Source of the DNA: Sulfurimonas sp.
GTDB lineage: Bacteria; Campylobacterota; Campylobacteria; Campylobacterales; Sulfurimonadaceae
NCBI RefSeq assembly: GCF_028714655.1
Contig: NZ_JAQTLY010000001.1
Location: forward strand, 124,001-188,000
Direction of reading: 5' to 3'
Length of the DNA: 64,000 nt
This document shows positions 42,135-51,702 of the stretch, one piece after another (positions within the stretch are counted from its first letter, which is position 1; each line of letters starts with the position of its first letter). The notes beneath the pieces were generated by a model. That model was given only the letters and a program-made list of their open reading frames with translations, made no database searches and was not told the origin of the DNA. The position numbers and the translations under genes are program-made.

Positions 42135-42776
42135 TTAAATTTTTAAAGAAGCGATAGCCTCTTTTTTATCTTTATGATTAAATACATAGCTGCCCGCAAC
42201 GACAATATCTACGCCGACATCTTTTAGCAGATGAATGTTTTTATCGCTAACACCGCCGTCAACTTCTATAAGACAATTAGGGTTTAATCTTTTTCTCATC
42301 TCATTAAGCTTTTTTGCTTTTGGTATGACGCTATCTATAAAGCTTTGTCCGCCAAATCCCGGATTTACGCTCATCAGAAGAACCATATCCAAATCTTGAA
42401 GCAGATACTCTATGGATTCCGGCGGCGTGTGGGGATTTAACACTATGGCAGGTTTAATGCCAAGGGAACGGATTTTTTGGATGAGACGGTGAGGATGCTT
42501 CTCCTCTTCGATGTGAAAAGAGATGTATTCCGGTTTTAACGGAGCAAAAAGATCAACAAAAAATGAGTTGTTTTCAACCATTAGATGGATATCAAGAGGC
42601 TTGGTTGCACACGCAGCGATTGCGGAAACTACCACAGGACCGATTGTCAGGTTGGGAACAAAATGACCGTCCATTACATCTACATGAACCAAATCACAGC
42701 CGGCACTGCATATCGCCTCTATATCTCTTTGTAGATTACCGAAATCGGCAGATAGAACACTAGGAGCTACTAACAA
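42135..42776 (-). CDS. rpe: Ribulose-phosphate 3-epimerase
   Basis: A 213-residue TIM-barrel enzyme: VAPSVLSADFGNL, HVDVMDGHFVPNLTIGP, DIHLMVEN, MSVNPGFGGQSFI, IEVDGGV and VAGSYVFNH are the family motifs with the metal-binding His/Asp set. It interconverts ribulose-5-P and xylulose-5-P. The start is TTG at 42776 with AAAGGAA upstream. Confidence 0.96.
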   Translation of the reverse strand: MLVAPSVLSADFGNLQRDIEAICSAGCDLVHVDVMDGHFVPNLTIGPVVVSAIAACATKPLDIHLMVENNSFFVDLFAPLKPEYISFHIEEEKHPHRLIQKIRSLGIKPAIVLNPHTPPESIEYLLQDLDMVLLMSVNPGFGGQSFIDSVIPKAKKLNEMRKRLNPNCLIEVDGGVSDKNIHLLKDVGVDIVVAGSYVFNHKDKKEAIASLKI

Positions 42777-42831
42777 TCAAATTTCCTTTATTAGGGCATA
42801 AATTTTTTGAAATTGTACAGTTTTGTATCTT

Positions 42832-44226
42832 TTATCTTGTTAAGAAAAAAAGAAATTTGTCACCGTTAAACGATAAATCTACTTGAACGCCTTTTCTGTT
42901 TTCAATGACTTCGAGCAAGCTTTTTACATCGTGATAAGTTCTTGGAAGCGTTATATTTACATTTATGCCTTCATCCAGAAGAAGAGTTTTTATTTTTCCG
43001 CCTACAATATTTACAAGTTCCGCCAATGAATCTAAAATCAGTTCTATATCATCCGTATTTTCACCTATAAGAAGTTCGCAAGCTTTTTTAGCAATGCCTA
43101 TCGGGAAAACTAAAATAACCATACCGTCTATATCGCCGTAGTAACCGATAGAACTTGCCACTTTTTCGTCTTTGTTTTCAATAATTAGATTTTGAACGCT
43201 TGCAGACTCTTTTACGGCTTTTGAATTTGTCATCATCTCTATCGTAACGGCTGCGGCATTTATGAATTTCGGCAGTTCCAAGACTGTCTCTTTGTTTATA
43301 ACTCTTCTGTTTTTTACATTTGCCGCACTGCTTGCACCAAGCTCTTTTAAAAGCTCTTTATTTCCTAAGATATCATCCATTTGCGCATAGAAAAGTATCC
43401 CTGAATCTTCTAGTGTGTTTCTGAATGATTCGGGAGTTTTATCAAATTTCATTCCTACAAAGCATATGGTAGCGTTATATTCGGCAGCGGAACTTGCTAA
43501 CTTTGAAAAAAAGTTAAGCGCATGAACATTCATACTCGTAACTTTATATGCATCAAAAATAAAAAGCCTAAATCCGACATTTAGGGAGTTGTTATGATAC
43601 TCAATATTGAATTTATCGCTTATTTCAATATCTAAAAACATAGATATAGTGTATATGATAGCGTTACCGGTTACTCTTGTTGCGATTTTTTGTCCCATTT
43701 GTCCTAAGAAAGTTGAATCAATCGCATAGTCGAAAGTCTCTTTCTTCTCTTTTTTTTCATCATACTCCTCTTGAGACTGTACGACGATGGGGTTGTGACC
43801 GTTGTCATGCAGCTCAATAGCAATAGCAGATCGCTGGGATCTGTCACTGCTGTAGATGAGAACATTTTTACTCTGATTTTTAAAACTTGAGGAGAAAAGA
43901 TAAGCAATTTCCAAGGTTTTAAAGAGTGAGAAATTAACATCATCTTGATAAAATTTCTTTATAGCTTCATATTTTTTACGGTCATAATCACAAAATCCGA
44001 CCGTTGCATGGTTTTTTTTACGAATTTGAATAAAGAGTTTTATAAAAGTATCTAAACCGTTTTTATTGAAAAAAATAACTTTTTTAAGTGAAACTAAAAT
44101 CATATCTACATTTAAGTGTATTGTAGCCTCAACATCTTCAATGCCCAAAAAAGAGTTGGTGTTATTACCGTCTAAAAAACCCTGCGGCGAAAAGGTGGCA
44201 ATGCCGTTTTTTACTACCGGTCTCAT
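42832..44226 (-). CDS. Composite protein: STAS-like, receiver-like and CheX-like domains
   Basis: A 464-residue protein. Residues about 1-105 resemble a STAS domain (LNVDMILVSLKKVIFFNKNGLDTFIKLF). Residues about 115-165 look like a degenerate receiver (NVLIYSSDRSQRSAIAIELHDNGHNPIVVQS). Residues about 310-464 look like CheX, the CheY-P phosphatase family (INAAAVTIEMM...GYYGDIDGMVILVFPIGIAKKACELLIGE...DSLAELVNIVGGKIKTLL). The E-x2-N motif of CheX is visible in ELVN. It overlaps the HDOD gene by 4 bases. It probably takes part in chemotaxis or a related signalling step; domain calls other than CheX are tentative. Confidence 0.7.
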   Translation of the reverse strand: MRPVVKNGIATFSPQGFLDGNNTNSFLGIEDVEATIHLNVDMILVSLKKVIFFNKNGLDTFIKLFIQIRKKNHATVGFCDYDRKKYEAIKKFYQDDVNFSLFKTLEIAYLFSSSFKNQSKNVLIYSSDRSQRSAIAIELHDNGHNPIVVQSQEEYDEKKEKKETFDYAIDSTFLGQMGQKIATRVTGNAIIYTISMFLDIEISDKFNIEYHNNSLNVGFRLFIFDAYKVTSMNVHALNFFSKLASSAAEYNATICFVGMKFDKTPESFRNTLEDSGILFYAQMDDILGNKELLKELGASSAANVKNRRVINKETVLELPKFINAAAVTIEMMTNSKAVKESASVQNLIIENKDEKVASSIGYYGDIDGMVILVFPIGIAKKACELLIGENTDDIELILDSLAELVNIVGGKIKTLLLDEGINVNITLPRTYHDVKSLLEVIENRKGVQVDLSFNGDKFLFFLTR

Positions 44227-45032
44227 TGAATCCCCATAAGCAAAGCAAAATCGTCGTATATATCACCGATATATTCAACTTGAAAATCAACAAAATCATT
44301 AAGTCCTGCTTCGATAAATTGCGGCTTGGAAAGCTCGTAGAAAAGCAGAAGATGCATCCATTTTCCAAGAGTGTCGATATTTTGAATATCTGACGGTTTT
44401 GTTCCCGAAGCAGCTTGAATAATTTGCCAAATAGAGTCATCCATCTCCCATTTCTTTGCAATCATTTCGCAAATATCAAACAGTGTAACTCCGCAAAGAC
44501 GAAGAAGAACCGTGTTGTAATCAAGCGCTTTTGTCGTTCTTAGTAGATTTATATCATCTTTTTTTTGGGCAAAAAGAGCTTCCGTTACCAATATGCTTGC
44601 GGGCAGCAGACTGATAGAGGCATAAATATTTTTATCTTCGATACCCAGATGTTTTAGGATAATTTCCCATTTTTTAGATAAATTTGCTTGAAGTTCATAA
44701 AACAGTCTTGAGTTTAGTTTAAACAGAGTCCACTTTTTAGGACTTAAAAGAGTAATCATATAGTTATATACGCTCTGCTGCGATAAAGACACTCCAAGTA
44801 TGCCGAAGATTTGAGAAATGTCGCTTACCTCATTTCTAAATCCATAGATTGGTTTGTTTACAATATGTTTAAGATAGGATTTAAGAGCTAAATCACTCTC
44901 TGCAATCTTGGCAGCTCTGATTAGTTCTCCTGCGTTAAGCAGTCTCATAGTCTCTTTTAAGGCATTTGGAGCAGGGGGTATCTTTTCGATGAAGCTATCT
45001 ATTTCATTTTTTGTTATCATATTCACTATCAT
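44223..45032 (-). CDS. HDOD domain protein
   Basis: A 269-residue protein that matches the HDOD pattern: IPPAPNALKETMRLL, ELIRAAKIAESDLALKSYLKHIVN, GFRNEVSDISQIFGILGVS, and later ASISLLPASILVTEAL. HDOD domains are related to HD phosphodiesterases but lack the metal-binding residues and act in signalling scaffolds. The 4-base overlap with the CheX-like gene suggests that the two proteins act together. A start at ATG 45020 is also possible. Confidence 0.8.
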   Translation of the reverse strand: MIVNMITKNEIDSFIEKIPPAPNALKETMRLLNAGELIRAAKIAESDLALKSYLKHIVNKPIYGFRNEVSDISQIFGILGVSLSQQSVYNYMITLLSPKKWTLFKLNSRLFYELQANLSKKWEIILKHLGIEDKNIYASISLLPASILVTEALFAQKKDDINLLRTTKALDYNTVLLRLCGVTLFDICEMIAKKWEMDDSIWQIIQAASGTKPSDIQNIDTLGKWMHLLLFYELSKPQFIEAGLNDFVDFQVEYIGDIYDDFALLMGIQ

Positions 45033-45138
45033 GTACTTAAATTTTGTTTATTCTATCTATATAACTATAAAAGAAATATAAAAGTAAAAATAAGAATAAT
45101 TATATCTACCCTTAAGCAGAAGTTTTGTTTGAGCTTGA

Positions 45139-45144
45139 TATAAT
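45139..45144 (+). promoter_or_regulatory. -10 box of the rpmB promoter
   Basis: TATAAT lies 34 bases before the rpmB start in the divergent gap with the HDOD gene. The -35 region is not recognisable. Confidence 0.5.
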
Positions 45145-45178
45145 TCGCAACTTTAAACCTAAATATAAGGAAGCTAAA

Positions 45179-45367
45179 ATGGCAAGAAGATGTGCTATAA
45201 GCGGCAAAGGCCCAATGAGCGGAAACAATGTTTCTCACGCTAAAAACAGAACAAAGCGTCGTTTTTTATTAAATCTTAGAACAGTACGCATCACTTTAGA
45301 TGACGGTACTACTCAAAAAGTTAAAATCTCTGCAAAAGAGCTAAGAACACTTAAGAAAAACTCTTAA
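45179..45367 (+). CDS. rpmB: 50S ribosomal protein L28
   Basis: A 62-residue basic protein: [20 protein letters not shown], then [17 protein letters not shown], matching bacterial L28. The start is ATG 45179 with AAGGAAG eight bases upstream, not the in-frame upstream ATG at 45125 hidden in the promoter region. Confidence 0.97.
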   Translation: MARRCAISGKGPMSGNNVSHAKNRTKRRFLLNLRTVRITLDDGTTQKVKISAKELRTLKKNS

Positions 45368-45419
45368 GAAAATAAGGTTAAAATTGAATCTCTTAGAGAA
45401 GATTCGAGACTTTATATAT

Positions 45420-45464
45420 TGGGAGTTATCTCCCAAACCCCGCATAACACTCAATTATGAGTCA
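45420..45464 (+). terminator. Hairpins in the rpmB-argJ gap
   Basis: The 207-base gap holds a strong stem TTGGGAG-TTAT-CTCCCAA starting near 45419, and a smaller one, ACTCA-ATTA-TGAGT (about 45451-45464). Neither is followed by a long T-run. They probably separate rpmB transcription from argJ. No gene is visible in the gap. Confidence 0.5.
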
Positions 45465-45574
45465 TATTCCCGATTTTTACCGTTTATAATTCCTCCTGTT
45501 TTAATTAAAATGTTTATATTTACAGGATTTGGTACATTAAAAAAGTTACAGAGATAAATTTAAGGAGCTAAAAT

Positions 45575-46753
45575 TTGTATAATATAGTTTATTCACAAGG
45601 CGGAGTTTGTTTAAGTGATGGTTTTTTTGCTTCAGGCGTGCATGCCGGACTAAAAAAAGAGGGCGCATTGGATATGGCATTTATCTATAGCGAAGATGAG
45701 TGTGAAGTTGCTTCGGTTTTTACGACAAACAAGATGGCGGCAGCTCCGATTAGACATTTTAGAGCTATGGGCGATGTCAAGACAAACTTTATAGTCATAA
45801 ACTCTAAAAACGCAAATGCAATGACGGGTCAAGCGGGGATTGATGATATAAAAGAAGTTTTATCCACTTGTGACGCAAGTGTAAAAAATCCTATTATGAG
45901 TTCAACCGGAGTTATCGGTGTGCGACTTCCAAAAGCTAAAATTATAGATGGTATGAAGCTTTTTGATTTAACAAAAAGAGACTCTGCAAGCGCATCAAAA
46001 GCCATAATGACGACCGATACATTTGCTAAAGAGATAGCATTTAAGGTTATGCTTGACAATGGAAACAGTTTCCATATCGGAGCTATTGCAAAGGGTGCAG
46101 GGATGATAAATCCTGCAATGGCAACGATGCTCTGCTTTATAACAACCGATGCAAAAGTCGGCAAAAACGGGATGCAAGAAGTACTTGACGAAGTTGTAAA
46201 GACTACTTTTAATGCTATCAGCGTTGACGGCGATACTTCTACAAACGATACCGTTTTTGTTTTGGCAAACGGCAGAAGCGGTGCTTATGATAAAGAGGCT
46301 TTTAAAGAGGCACTTTTTAAAGTTATGCACTTTTTAGCGCTTGAGATGGTAAGAGACGGTGAGGGTGCTACAAAGTTAGTAACTTACAAAGTAACGGGTG
46401 CAAAAGATGATAGAGAAGCTGAAATTGCCGCAAAAGCGTTGTCCGATTCGCTTTTAGTAAAAACTGCACTTTTCGGTGAAGATCCAAACTGGGGAAGAAT
46501 TGCCTCAACGATAGGTGCCAGCGGAGTAGAAGCGTATGAAGAGAAGCTAAAAATCTCATTTGACAATCTTTGCGTTTACGATAGCGGCACTATCTATTTT
46601 GACGCTGAGATGGAGAAAAAGTGCGCAGTCATAATGCAGCATCAGAAATTTACTATTTCGTGCGATTTGGGCATAGGCGAGGGCAGTTTCAAAGCATACG
46701 GATGTGATCTTGGACATGAGTATGTAAAGATAAATGCGGATTATAGAACTTAA
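45575..46753 (+). CDS. argJ: Glutamate N-acetyltransferase / amino-acid acetyltransferase
   Basis: A 392-residue ArgJ that recycles acetyl groups in arginine synthesis. The autocleavage site is at A-T184-M-L in [19 protein letters not shown]; Thr184 becomes the nucleophile of the beta chain. Other motifs are [41 protein letters not shown] and NADYRT at the end. The start is TTG at 45575 preceded by AAGGAGC. Confidence 0.96.
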   Translation: MYNIVYSQGGVCLSDGFFASGVHAGLKKEGALDMAFIYSEDECEVASVFTTNKMAAAPIRHFRAMGDVKTNFIVINSKNANAMTGQAGIDDIKEVLSTCDASVKNPIMSSTGVIGVRLPKAKIIDGMKLFDLTKRDSASASKAIMTTDTFAKEIAFKVMLDNGNSFHIGAIAKGAGMINPAMATMLCFITTDAKVGKNGMQEVLDEVVKTTFNAISVDGDTSTNDTVFVLANGRSGAYDKEAFKEALFKVMHFLALEMVRDGEGATKLVTYKVTGAKDDREAEIAAKALSDSLLVKTALFGEDPNWGRIASTIGASGVEAYEEKLKISFDNLCVYDSGTIYFDAEMEKKCAVIMQHQKFTISCDLGIGEGSFKAYGCDLGHEYVKINADYRT

Positions 46754-46764
46754 TGAATATTTTT

Positions 46765-46785
46765 GGAATATGAATTTTCATATCC
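46765..46785. terminator. Hairpin between convergent argJ and UPF0126 gene
   Basis: GGAATATGAA and TTCATATCC pair with one bulge across the stop codon of the minus-strand gene. T-runs on both sides (ATTTTT before, CGTTTAATTT after) fit a terminator used from both directions. Confidence 0.6.
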
Positions 46786-47395
46786 CGTTTAATTTAGGCA
46801 GATGCCACTCTTTTTTATAGGCTAGAAGTCTTAGTGCCGTGCTAAAGAGTGCAGTTGCTAAAATGGAAAACTCATTTATAGCGCCAAAAAAGTGAAGTGC
46901 GCCTAAAAGAAGGGCAGCTATTACCGCTATTGAGCCGTAAAAATCACTTATGAGGACTGAGGGAACTTGATTTATCATGATGTCTCTTGTAACGCCTCCG
47001 CCCACAGCGGTTATAAAGCTAAGTATGATAATGCCAAAAAAGTTATATTCTGCATTGATAGCCATAAGCGCGCCTGTGATACTAAATGCAACAAGTCCTA
47101 TGGTGTCGCTTACTACAAATATCCACCCTCTCTCGACAGAGTCTTTTTTATAAATTTTGAAAATATAGACCAAAAATATTGTAACAATAAGAGTTAGGGC
47201 AGGGTAGAGTGATGTAAATGCAAACGGCGCAGAGCCAAGAATAACATCTCTGATTATGCCGCCTCCAAGGGCGGTAAGAGTAGATGCTATAAGTATGCCT
47301 AAAATGTCAAGGTTGTTTTTTGTGGCGATTAAAAAACCGCTTATGCTAAAAGCCGTGATGCCTATAATGTCGGCAAATATAAAATATTCAGGCAT
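46778..47395 (-). CDS. UPF0126 (YicG/TRIC-like) membrane protein
   Basis: A 205-residue protein with about six or seven membrane segments, made of two repeats each carrying a GGG-x2-RD motif (TALGGGIIRDVILG and TAVGGGVTRDIMI). The family is annotated as UPF0126 and related to trimeric intracellular cation channels. It is next to the gamma carbonic anhydrase gene (9 bases). The transported ion is not known. Confidence 0.88.
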   Translation of the reverse strand: MPEYFIFADIIGITAFSISGFLIATKNNLDILGILIASTLTALGGGIIRDVILGSAPFAFTSLYPALTLIVTIFLVYIFKIYKKDSVERGWIFVVSDTIGLVAFSITGALMAINAEYNFFGIIILSFITAVGGGVTRDIMINQVPSVLISDFYGSIAVIAALLLGALHFFGAINEFSILATALFSTALRLLAYKKEWHLPKLNGI

Positions 47396-47404
47396 ACATC
47401 TTTT

Positions 47405-47932
47405 CTACTCTTGATAGTGAGATTTGAACTCTACATATCTTGATGCCGAAGCGTATAGCTCGGCTACCTCTTCGTCGTTAAGCTCTCTTACAACTTTTGC
47501 AGGGCTTCCCATAATAAGCGAGCGGGGCGGAAAAACTTTGTTTTTTGTAACAAGCGCACCCGCACCGACAATAGACTCTTTCCCGATTACCGCACCGTCA
47601 AGTATGGTTGCACTCATTCCGATAAGACACGCATCTTCAATAGTGCATCCGTGAAGCATAACTCGGTGACCTATGGTTACATCGTTGCCTATGATTGTCG
47701 GGTGTCCGTCGCTTCTGTCTGCTTTTTTATGATGTGTTACATGAACCATGCTCAAATCTTGTATGCTTACTCTGTCGCCGATTGTGATGTAGTGAACATC
47801 GCCTCGCACAACAGTTCCGAACCATATGGAGCAATCTTCCCCGCATGTTACATCACCTATGACATCGGCAGAGGCGGCAATCCATGTATTTTTGCCGATT
47901 TTTGGACTCATCCCTTTAAATTCATATGTCAT
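47405..47932 (-). CDS. Gamma-class carbonic anhydrase-like hexapeptide-repeat protein
   Basis: A 175-residue left-handed beta-helix protein (YrdA/PaaY group). Zinc ligand positions are seen in VHVTHHKK and [25 protein letters not shown] and [10 protein letters not shown] are family marks. It could hydrate CO2 or be an inactive relative. Its start overlaps the ppk1 stop by 4 bases (ATGA). Confidence 0.9.
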   Translation of the reverse strand: MTYEFKGMSPKIGKNTWIAASADVIGDVTCGEDCSIWFGTVVRGDVHYITIGDRVSIQDLSMVHVTHHKKADRSDGHPTIIGNDVTIGHRVMLHGCTIEDACLIGMSATILDGAVIGKESIVGAGALVTKNKVFPPRSLIMGSPAKVVRELNDEEVAELYASASRYVEFKSHYQE

Positions 47933-50034
47933 AGTTCTTCTCCTTCTATAAATAAGTTTCCTAGCAGTTGTTCAACTACGCTAGCACTCTCTTTTTTTGT
48001 AGCTTTTGTAATTTTGTTTACATAATCTTCCAAATATTTATGGTTATTTATATTTTTTACACCGTCACTTTTTACTTTTATGTAGCTTCCGTCACTTTGA
48101 AGTTCATGCGCCAGAGAATTGTCTGCACATTGAAGTTTTAAAACTTGCAATATCTTATTTTTTGCTTTTTGGTCTTTTATGGCAGTTAATAGCTCTATGC
48201 GTCTTGTCAGGTTTCTCGGCATCCAATCTGCACTGGATATATATATGCCCGTTTCATCATTTTTAAAGTAAAATGCGCGGGAGTGCTCTAAATACTTTCC
48301 TAAAATAGAGATAACTCTTATATTTTCGCTTACTCCCTCAATGCCGGGTTTTAAACAGCATACGCCTCTGACAATCAGGTCTATTTTTACACCTGCTTGA
48401 CTTGCTTTATAGAGTGCGCGAATAACATCATCGTCTACTAAAGAGTTTAGTTTTGCAATGATGCGGCCGTTGACTCCCTTTCTTGCCTCATTTTGGATAA
48501 GCGATAGGATTTTCGGTTTAATTTGTGACGGTGACATATACAGCTCGTTAAGTTTGCCTTTTTTACTAAAGCCTGTTAGAAAATGGAAAAATCTTGTCAA
48601 GTCATTCGTGATATCATCTTTAGATGTCAAATAACTCATATCCGTATAGATTTTTGCAGTCGATGGATTATAGTTACCTGTCCCTATGTGCGCGTACTGT
48701 TTGAGTTTGCCGCCTTTTTTTCTTGTTATAAGCGTTGCTTTTGCGTGAACTTTAAAGCCTTTGATACCGTAAATAACATGCGCCCCTGCTTTTTCAAGCG
48801 CTTTTGCCCAGATAAGATTGTTTTCTTCGTCAAATCTAGCCTTTAGCTCAACCATAACGGTTACCTGTTTTCCAGATTCGCTTGCACCCATAAGTGCTTT
48901 AACGATCGGAGAGTCGGTTCCTGAGCGGTAAAGCGTCATTTTTATAGAGACTACATCGGGATCTTTTGCTGCTGCTTGGATGAGCTGAACAACCGGATCA
49001 AAACTCTCATACGGATGCATAAGCACTATATCTTGTTTCTCAAGCGTTGAAAATATATTTTCTATATTGTCAAGCGGAGGAAGATTTCTCGGCTGATACG
49101 GCTCAACAAGCAGATGTGCAAATTTTTTGTTCGTGACAATCTGCCATAAGCTTGAGAGGTTTATAAATGTGTGAAATCTAAAGATATCGTCTCGATAAAC
49201 ATTTATATGACGGTTAAAAAAGTTAATAAGCTCCTCATCTCCGTCGCTCTCAACTTCAAGCCGAACCATAGCGCCTTTTTTACGAAGTTTTAGACCCTCT
49301 TCCAAAATCTCCATAAAGTCGTCAGCCTCTTCTTCTTCTATCTCGATATCGGCATTTCTGGTAACTCTAAAAGAGGCTTGTTTTATAAGAGTATATCCGG
49401 GAAAAAGCTCTTCTACATGTTTTGCAACAATACTTTCGATAGGAACGAAAGTGTTTAAATCCAACTCTACAAATCTCTCTAAAACTCTTGGAATACGAAC
49501 AATTCCGCTTCTCTCAAGAGCGGGGTTGTCGTTGTCTCTCAGTTTTACTATAAGCCCGAAGCTGAGGTTGTTTAGATGCGGAAACGGATGTGTTGCATCG
49601 ATGGCGATAGGAATGACTACGGGGTATATCTGTTCATTAAAATATTTGCTTAGATAGTGTTTTTGTTGTTGAGTAACTTCATTGTAATACTTTATGCATA
49701 TGCCGTTAGTTTCAAGCTTTTTAAGTATGGAATTTAGGCAGTGTTCAACGACTTGCTGCTCTTGATGGAGATACTCTCTAATCTCTCTTAATTGTTCAAG
49801 CGGTGTGAGCTTGTCGGCGCTTGATTCTATTATCCCTACGGTGAAGAGTTTTTTAAGTCCTGCAACCCTAATCATATAAAATTCGTCTAAGTTTGTACCG
49901 TAAATTGCTAAAAATTTAAGCCTCTCAAGCAGCGGTAGAGATTCATCCTGAGCCTGTTTTAAAACTCTGGTGTTAAATTGAAGCCACGAGAGTTCGCGGT
50001 TGTTGAAAAGATCCGGATTTTTTAGATTTAGCAT
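47929..50034 (-). CDS. ppk1: Polyphosphate kinase 1
   Basis: A 701-residue Ppk1: [60 protein letters not shown], the active-site His in [21 protein letters not shown] and [13 protein letters not shown]. It makes and uses polyphosphate, important for stress survival and energy storage. It starts 60 bases after lnt and is co-directional. Confidence 0.96.
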   Translation of the reverse strand: MLNLKNPDLFNNRELSWLQFNTRVLKQAQDESLPLLERLKFLAIYGTNLDEFYMIRVAGLKKLFTVGIIESSADKLTPLEQLREIREYLHQEQQVVEHCLNSILKKLETNGICIKYYNEVTQQQKHYLSKYFNEQIYPVVIPIAIDATHPFPHLNNLSFGLIVKLRDNDNPALERSGIVRIPRVLERFVELDLNTFVPIESIVAKHVEELFPGYTLIKQASFRVTRNADIEIEEEEADDFMEILEEGLKLRKKGAMVRLEVESDGDEELINFFNRHINVYRDDIFRFHTFINLSSLWQIVTNKKFAHLLVEPYQPRNLPPLDNIENIFSTLEKQDIVLMHPYESFDPVVQLIQAAAKDPDVVSIKMTLYRSGTDSPIVKALMGASESGKQVTVMVELKARFDEENNLIWAKALEKAGAHVIYGIKGFKVHAKATLITRKKGGKLKQYAHIGTGNYNPSTAKIYTDMSYLTSKDDITNDLTRFFHFLTGFSKKGKLNELYMSPSQIKPKILSLIQNEARKGVNGRIIAKLNSLVDDDVIRALYKASQAGVKIDLIVRGVCCLKPGIEGVSENIRVISILGKYLEHSRAFYFKNDETGIYISSADWMPRNLTRRIELLTAIKDQKAKNKILQVLKLQCADNSLAHELQSDGSYIKVKSDGVKNINNHKYLEDYVNKITKATKKESASVVEQLLGNLFIEGEEL

Positions 50035-50093
50035 TATAAAACCTTATAAAAATAATTTTTAGCAATATTGTCGGGAATTATATCAAATAAAGG

Positions 50094-51332
50094 TTACCTT
50101 ACGATTGCGGTACCCTTCCAATTTGCAGAATGATATATCGTAACACCTTTTTTGCGTGCATAGTACCTCATAAGAAGTTTTTGCAAAGTCGGTTCGATGG
50201 AGGGATAAAACCATGCATTATTGCTTGAGGCTATCATAAAATCCACATCCCCTTCGTAAAGCTCTTCACAAGTTGCTTCATAACAGATGGCATTTCTAAA
50301 TTTTACGCCTTTGATGATAAAATCTGTCGGTTTATCTGCCGTTTTGAAGTCGGATGCTCCGGCAAAAAAGAACTCGTTAATATATTTTTTTGCAAAGTCG
50401 GGCAGCGGAATATACTCTCCAAAAGGGACAAGCACCATTTTTTTTGCTATTTCAAAATTTCCGCCGCTAAACATATAAGTTACATTATAGTGTTTGCCCT
50501 CTTCACTCAAAAGCGTACCCGCAACAATAGTTATGTCGTTAGACAGCTCTTTTAAATGCTCCGTGACTATATTGGCTTTATTCATATAAAAAGGAAAAAC
50601 CGATTCGGGAAAAACGACTATGTCATACCCCTCCTCTTTTGCATCTCTTATCTCTTTGTATATAAGTTCCAGTGTCGGACGCAGGCTCTCTTTTTCCCAT
50701 TTCTTGTCCTGTTTTACATCGGTAGCTATCAATTTTATTTTCAGAGGAGCGTCTTTTTGCACGGGAGAATTGAAATTTATAGATAGCAGTATCAACAAAA
50801 GCGGAGCAAATTTATACGGTTTTTTTATGTAATTCGGTAAAGTTAGAGCCAAAAGTATAAGGGCAAGTTGATACTTAAACACTCCTAAGTAACTATCCAC
50901 AAAGAGAAGTTCAATCTGCAGCCAGTTAAAATCAAAAGGTTCGACAAAACTTAAGCCAAAGAGCAAAACGGCTCTTATCGCTACGCTGTTAGTAAATGCC
51001 GTAACACCGAAAAAGAGCATATAAACAACCGCAAAAAGTACGGTGATAACAGGCTCCATATAGCCTACACCGTTATATTTAAAGCTATATCCAATCCAGT
51101 AAAACCATAACAGACCGATAAAAAAGCCGGCTGTTAAAACAGCTCTTTTTGGCATGTATAAGAACATTGCCAAAGCCAAAAGTCCAAAAATAGTATTTAA
51201 AAATTTTATAGTTATGCCGAAATGTTCTAAGTAGAGAAATGCGCTAAACAGCAGTGAGGTTATAACTCCGCATATTAAGTCAAAAAAGATAGGATTGTAT
51301 CTCTCTCTAAGCTTTTGTAGTTTTTCAATCAT
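50094..51332 (-). CDS. lnt: Apolipoprotein N-acyltransferase
   Basis: A 412-residue membrane enzyme with about six N-terminal membrane segments and a nitrilase domain. The triad is seen as Glu in VVFPESVFPF, Lys in KKMVLVPFGEYIPL and Cys in NAICYEATCEELY. It adds the third acyl chain to lipoproteins. It is shorter than the E. coli enzyme, as is common in this group. It is divergent from yajC. Confidence 0.9.
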   Translation of the reverse strand: MIEKLQKLRERYNPIFFDLICGVITSLLFSAFLYLEHFGITIKFLNTIFGLLALAMFLYMPKRAVLTAGFFIGLLWFYWIGYSFKYNGVGYMEPVITVLFAVVYMLFFGVTAFTNSVAIRAVLLFGLSFVEPFDFNWLQIELLFVDSYLGVFKYQLALILLALTLPNYIKKPYKFAPLLLILLSINFNSPVQKDAPLKIKLIATDVKQDKKWEKESLRPTLELIYKEIRDAKEEGYDIVVFPESVFPFYMNKANIVTEHLKELSNDITIVAGTLLSEEGKHYNVTYMFSGGNFEIAKKMVLVPFGEYIPLPDFAKKYINEFFFAGASDFKTADKPTDFIIKGVKFRNAICYEATCEELYEGDVDFMIASSNNAWFYPSIEPTLQKLLMRYYARKKGVTIYHSANWKGTAIVR

Positions 51333-51435
51333 ATTTTTTACTCTGTTTTTTGGTGCGAATTATAGCACTCTTCAGTCTTTTATTAATATACTTTTTGTAT
51401 AATCGCCGCAATTTATTCAAAGGAAACCTAGACTC

Positions 51436-51702
51436 ATGGAAATAATAAGTCAGCTATTACCGTTCGTTATTTTGATCGCAATTATGTATTTCGTAATTAT
51501 CCGTCCACAACAAAAAGCGGCAAAAAATCATCAAGAGATGATAGAGGCTCTTAAAAAAGGCGATAAAATCGTTACAGTAGGTGGAATTATATCTGTCATT
51601 TATAAGGTTGAAGAGAAGTTTTTGAGTGTTAAAATCAATGATGACATCATTGTAAAAATAACAAAAGAAGCAGTTGCTAGAAAGCTTGAAGATGAAGCTT
51701 AA
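51436..51702 (+). CDS. yajC: Preprotein translocase subunit YajC
   Basis: An 88-residue protein with one membrane segment (LLPFVILIAIMYFVIIRPQQKAAKNHQEM) and a basic cytoplasmic domain (GDKIVTVGGIISVIYKVEE). It joins SecDF in assisting secretion. A TATAAT at 51398-51403 lies 32 bases upstream. It overlaps secD by 11 bases. Confidence 0.96.
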   Translation: MEIISQLLPFVILIAIMYFVIIRPQQKAAKNHQEMIEALKKGDKIVTVGGIISVIYKVEEKFLSVKINDDIIVKITKEAVARKLEDEA

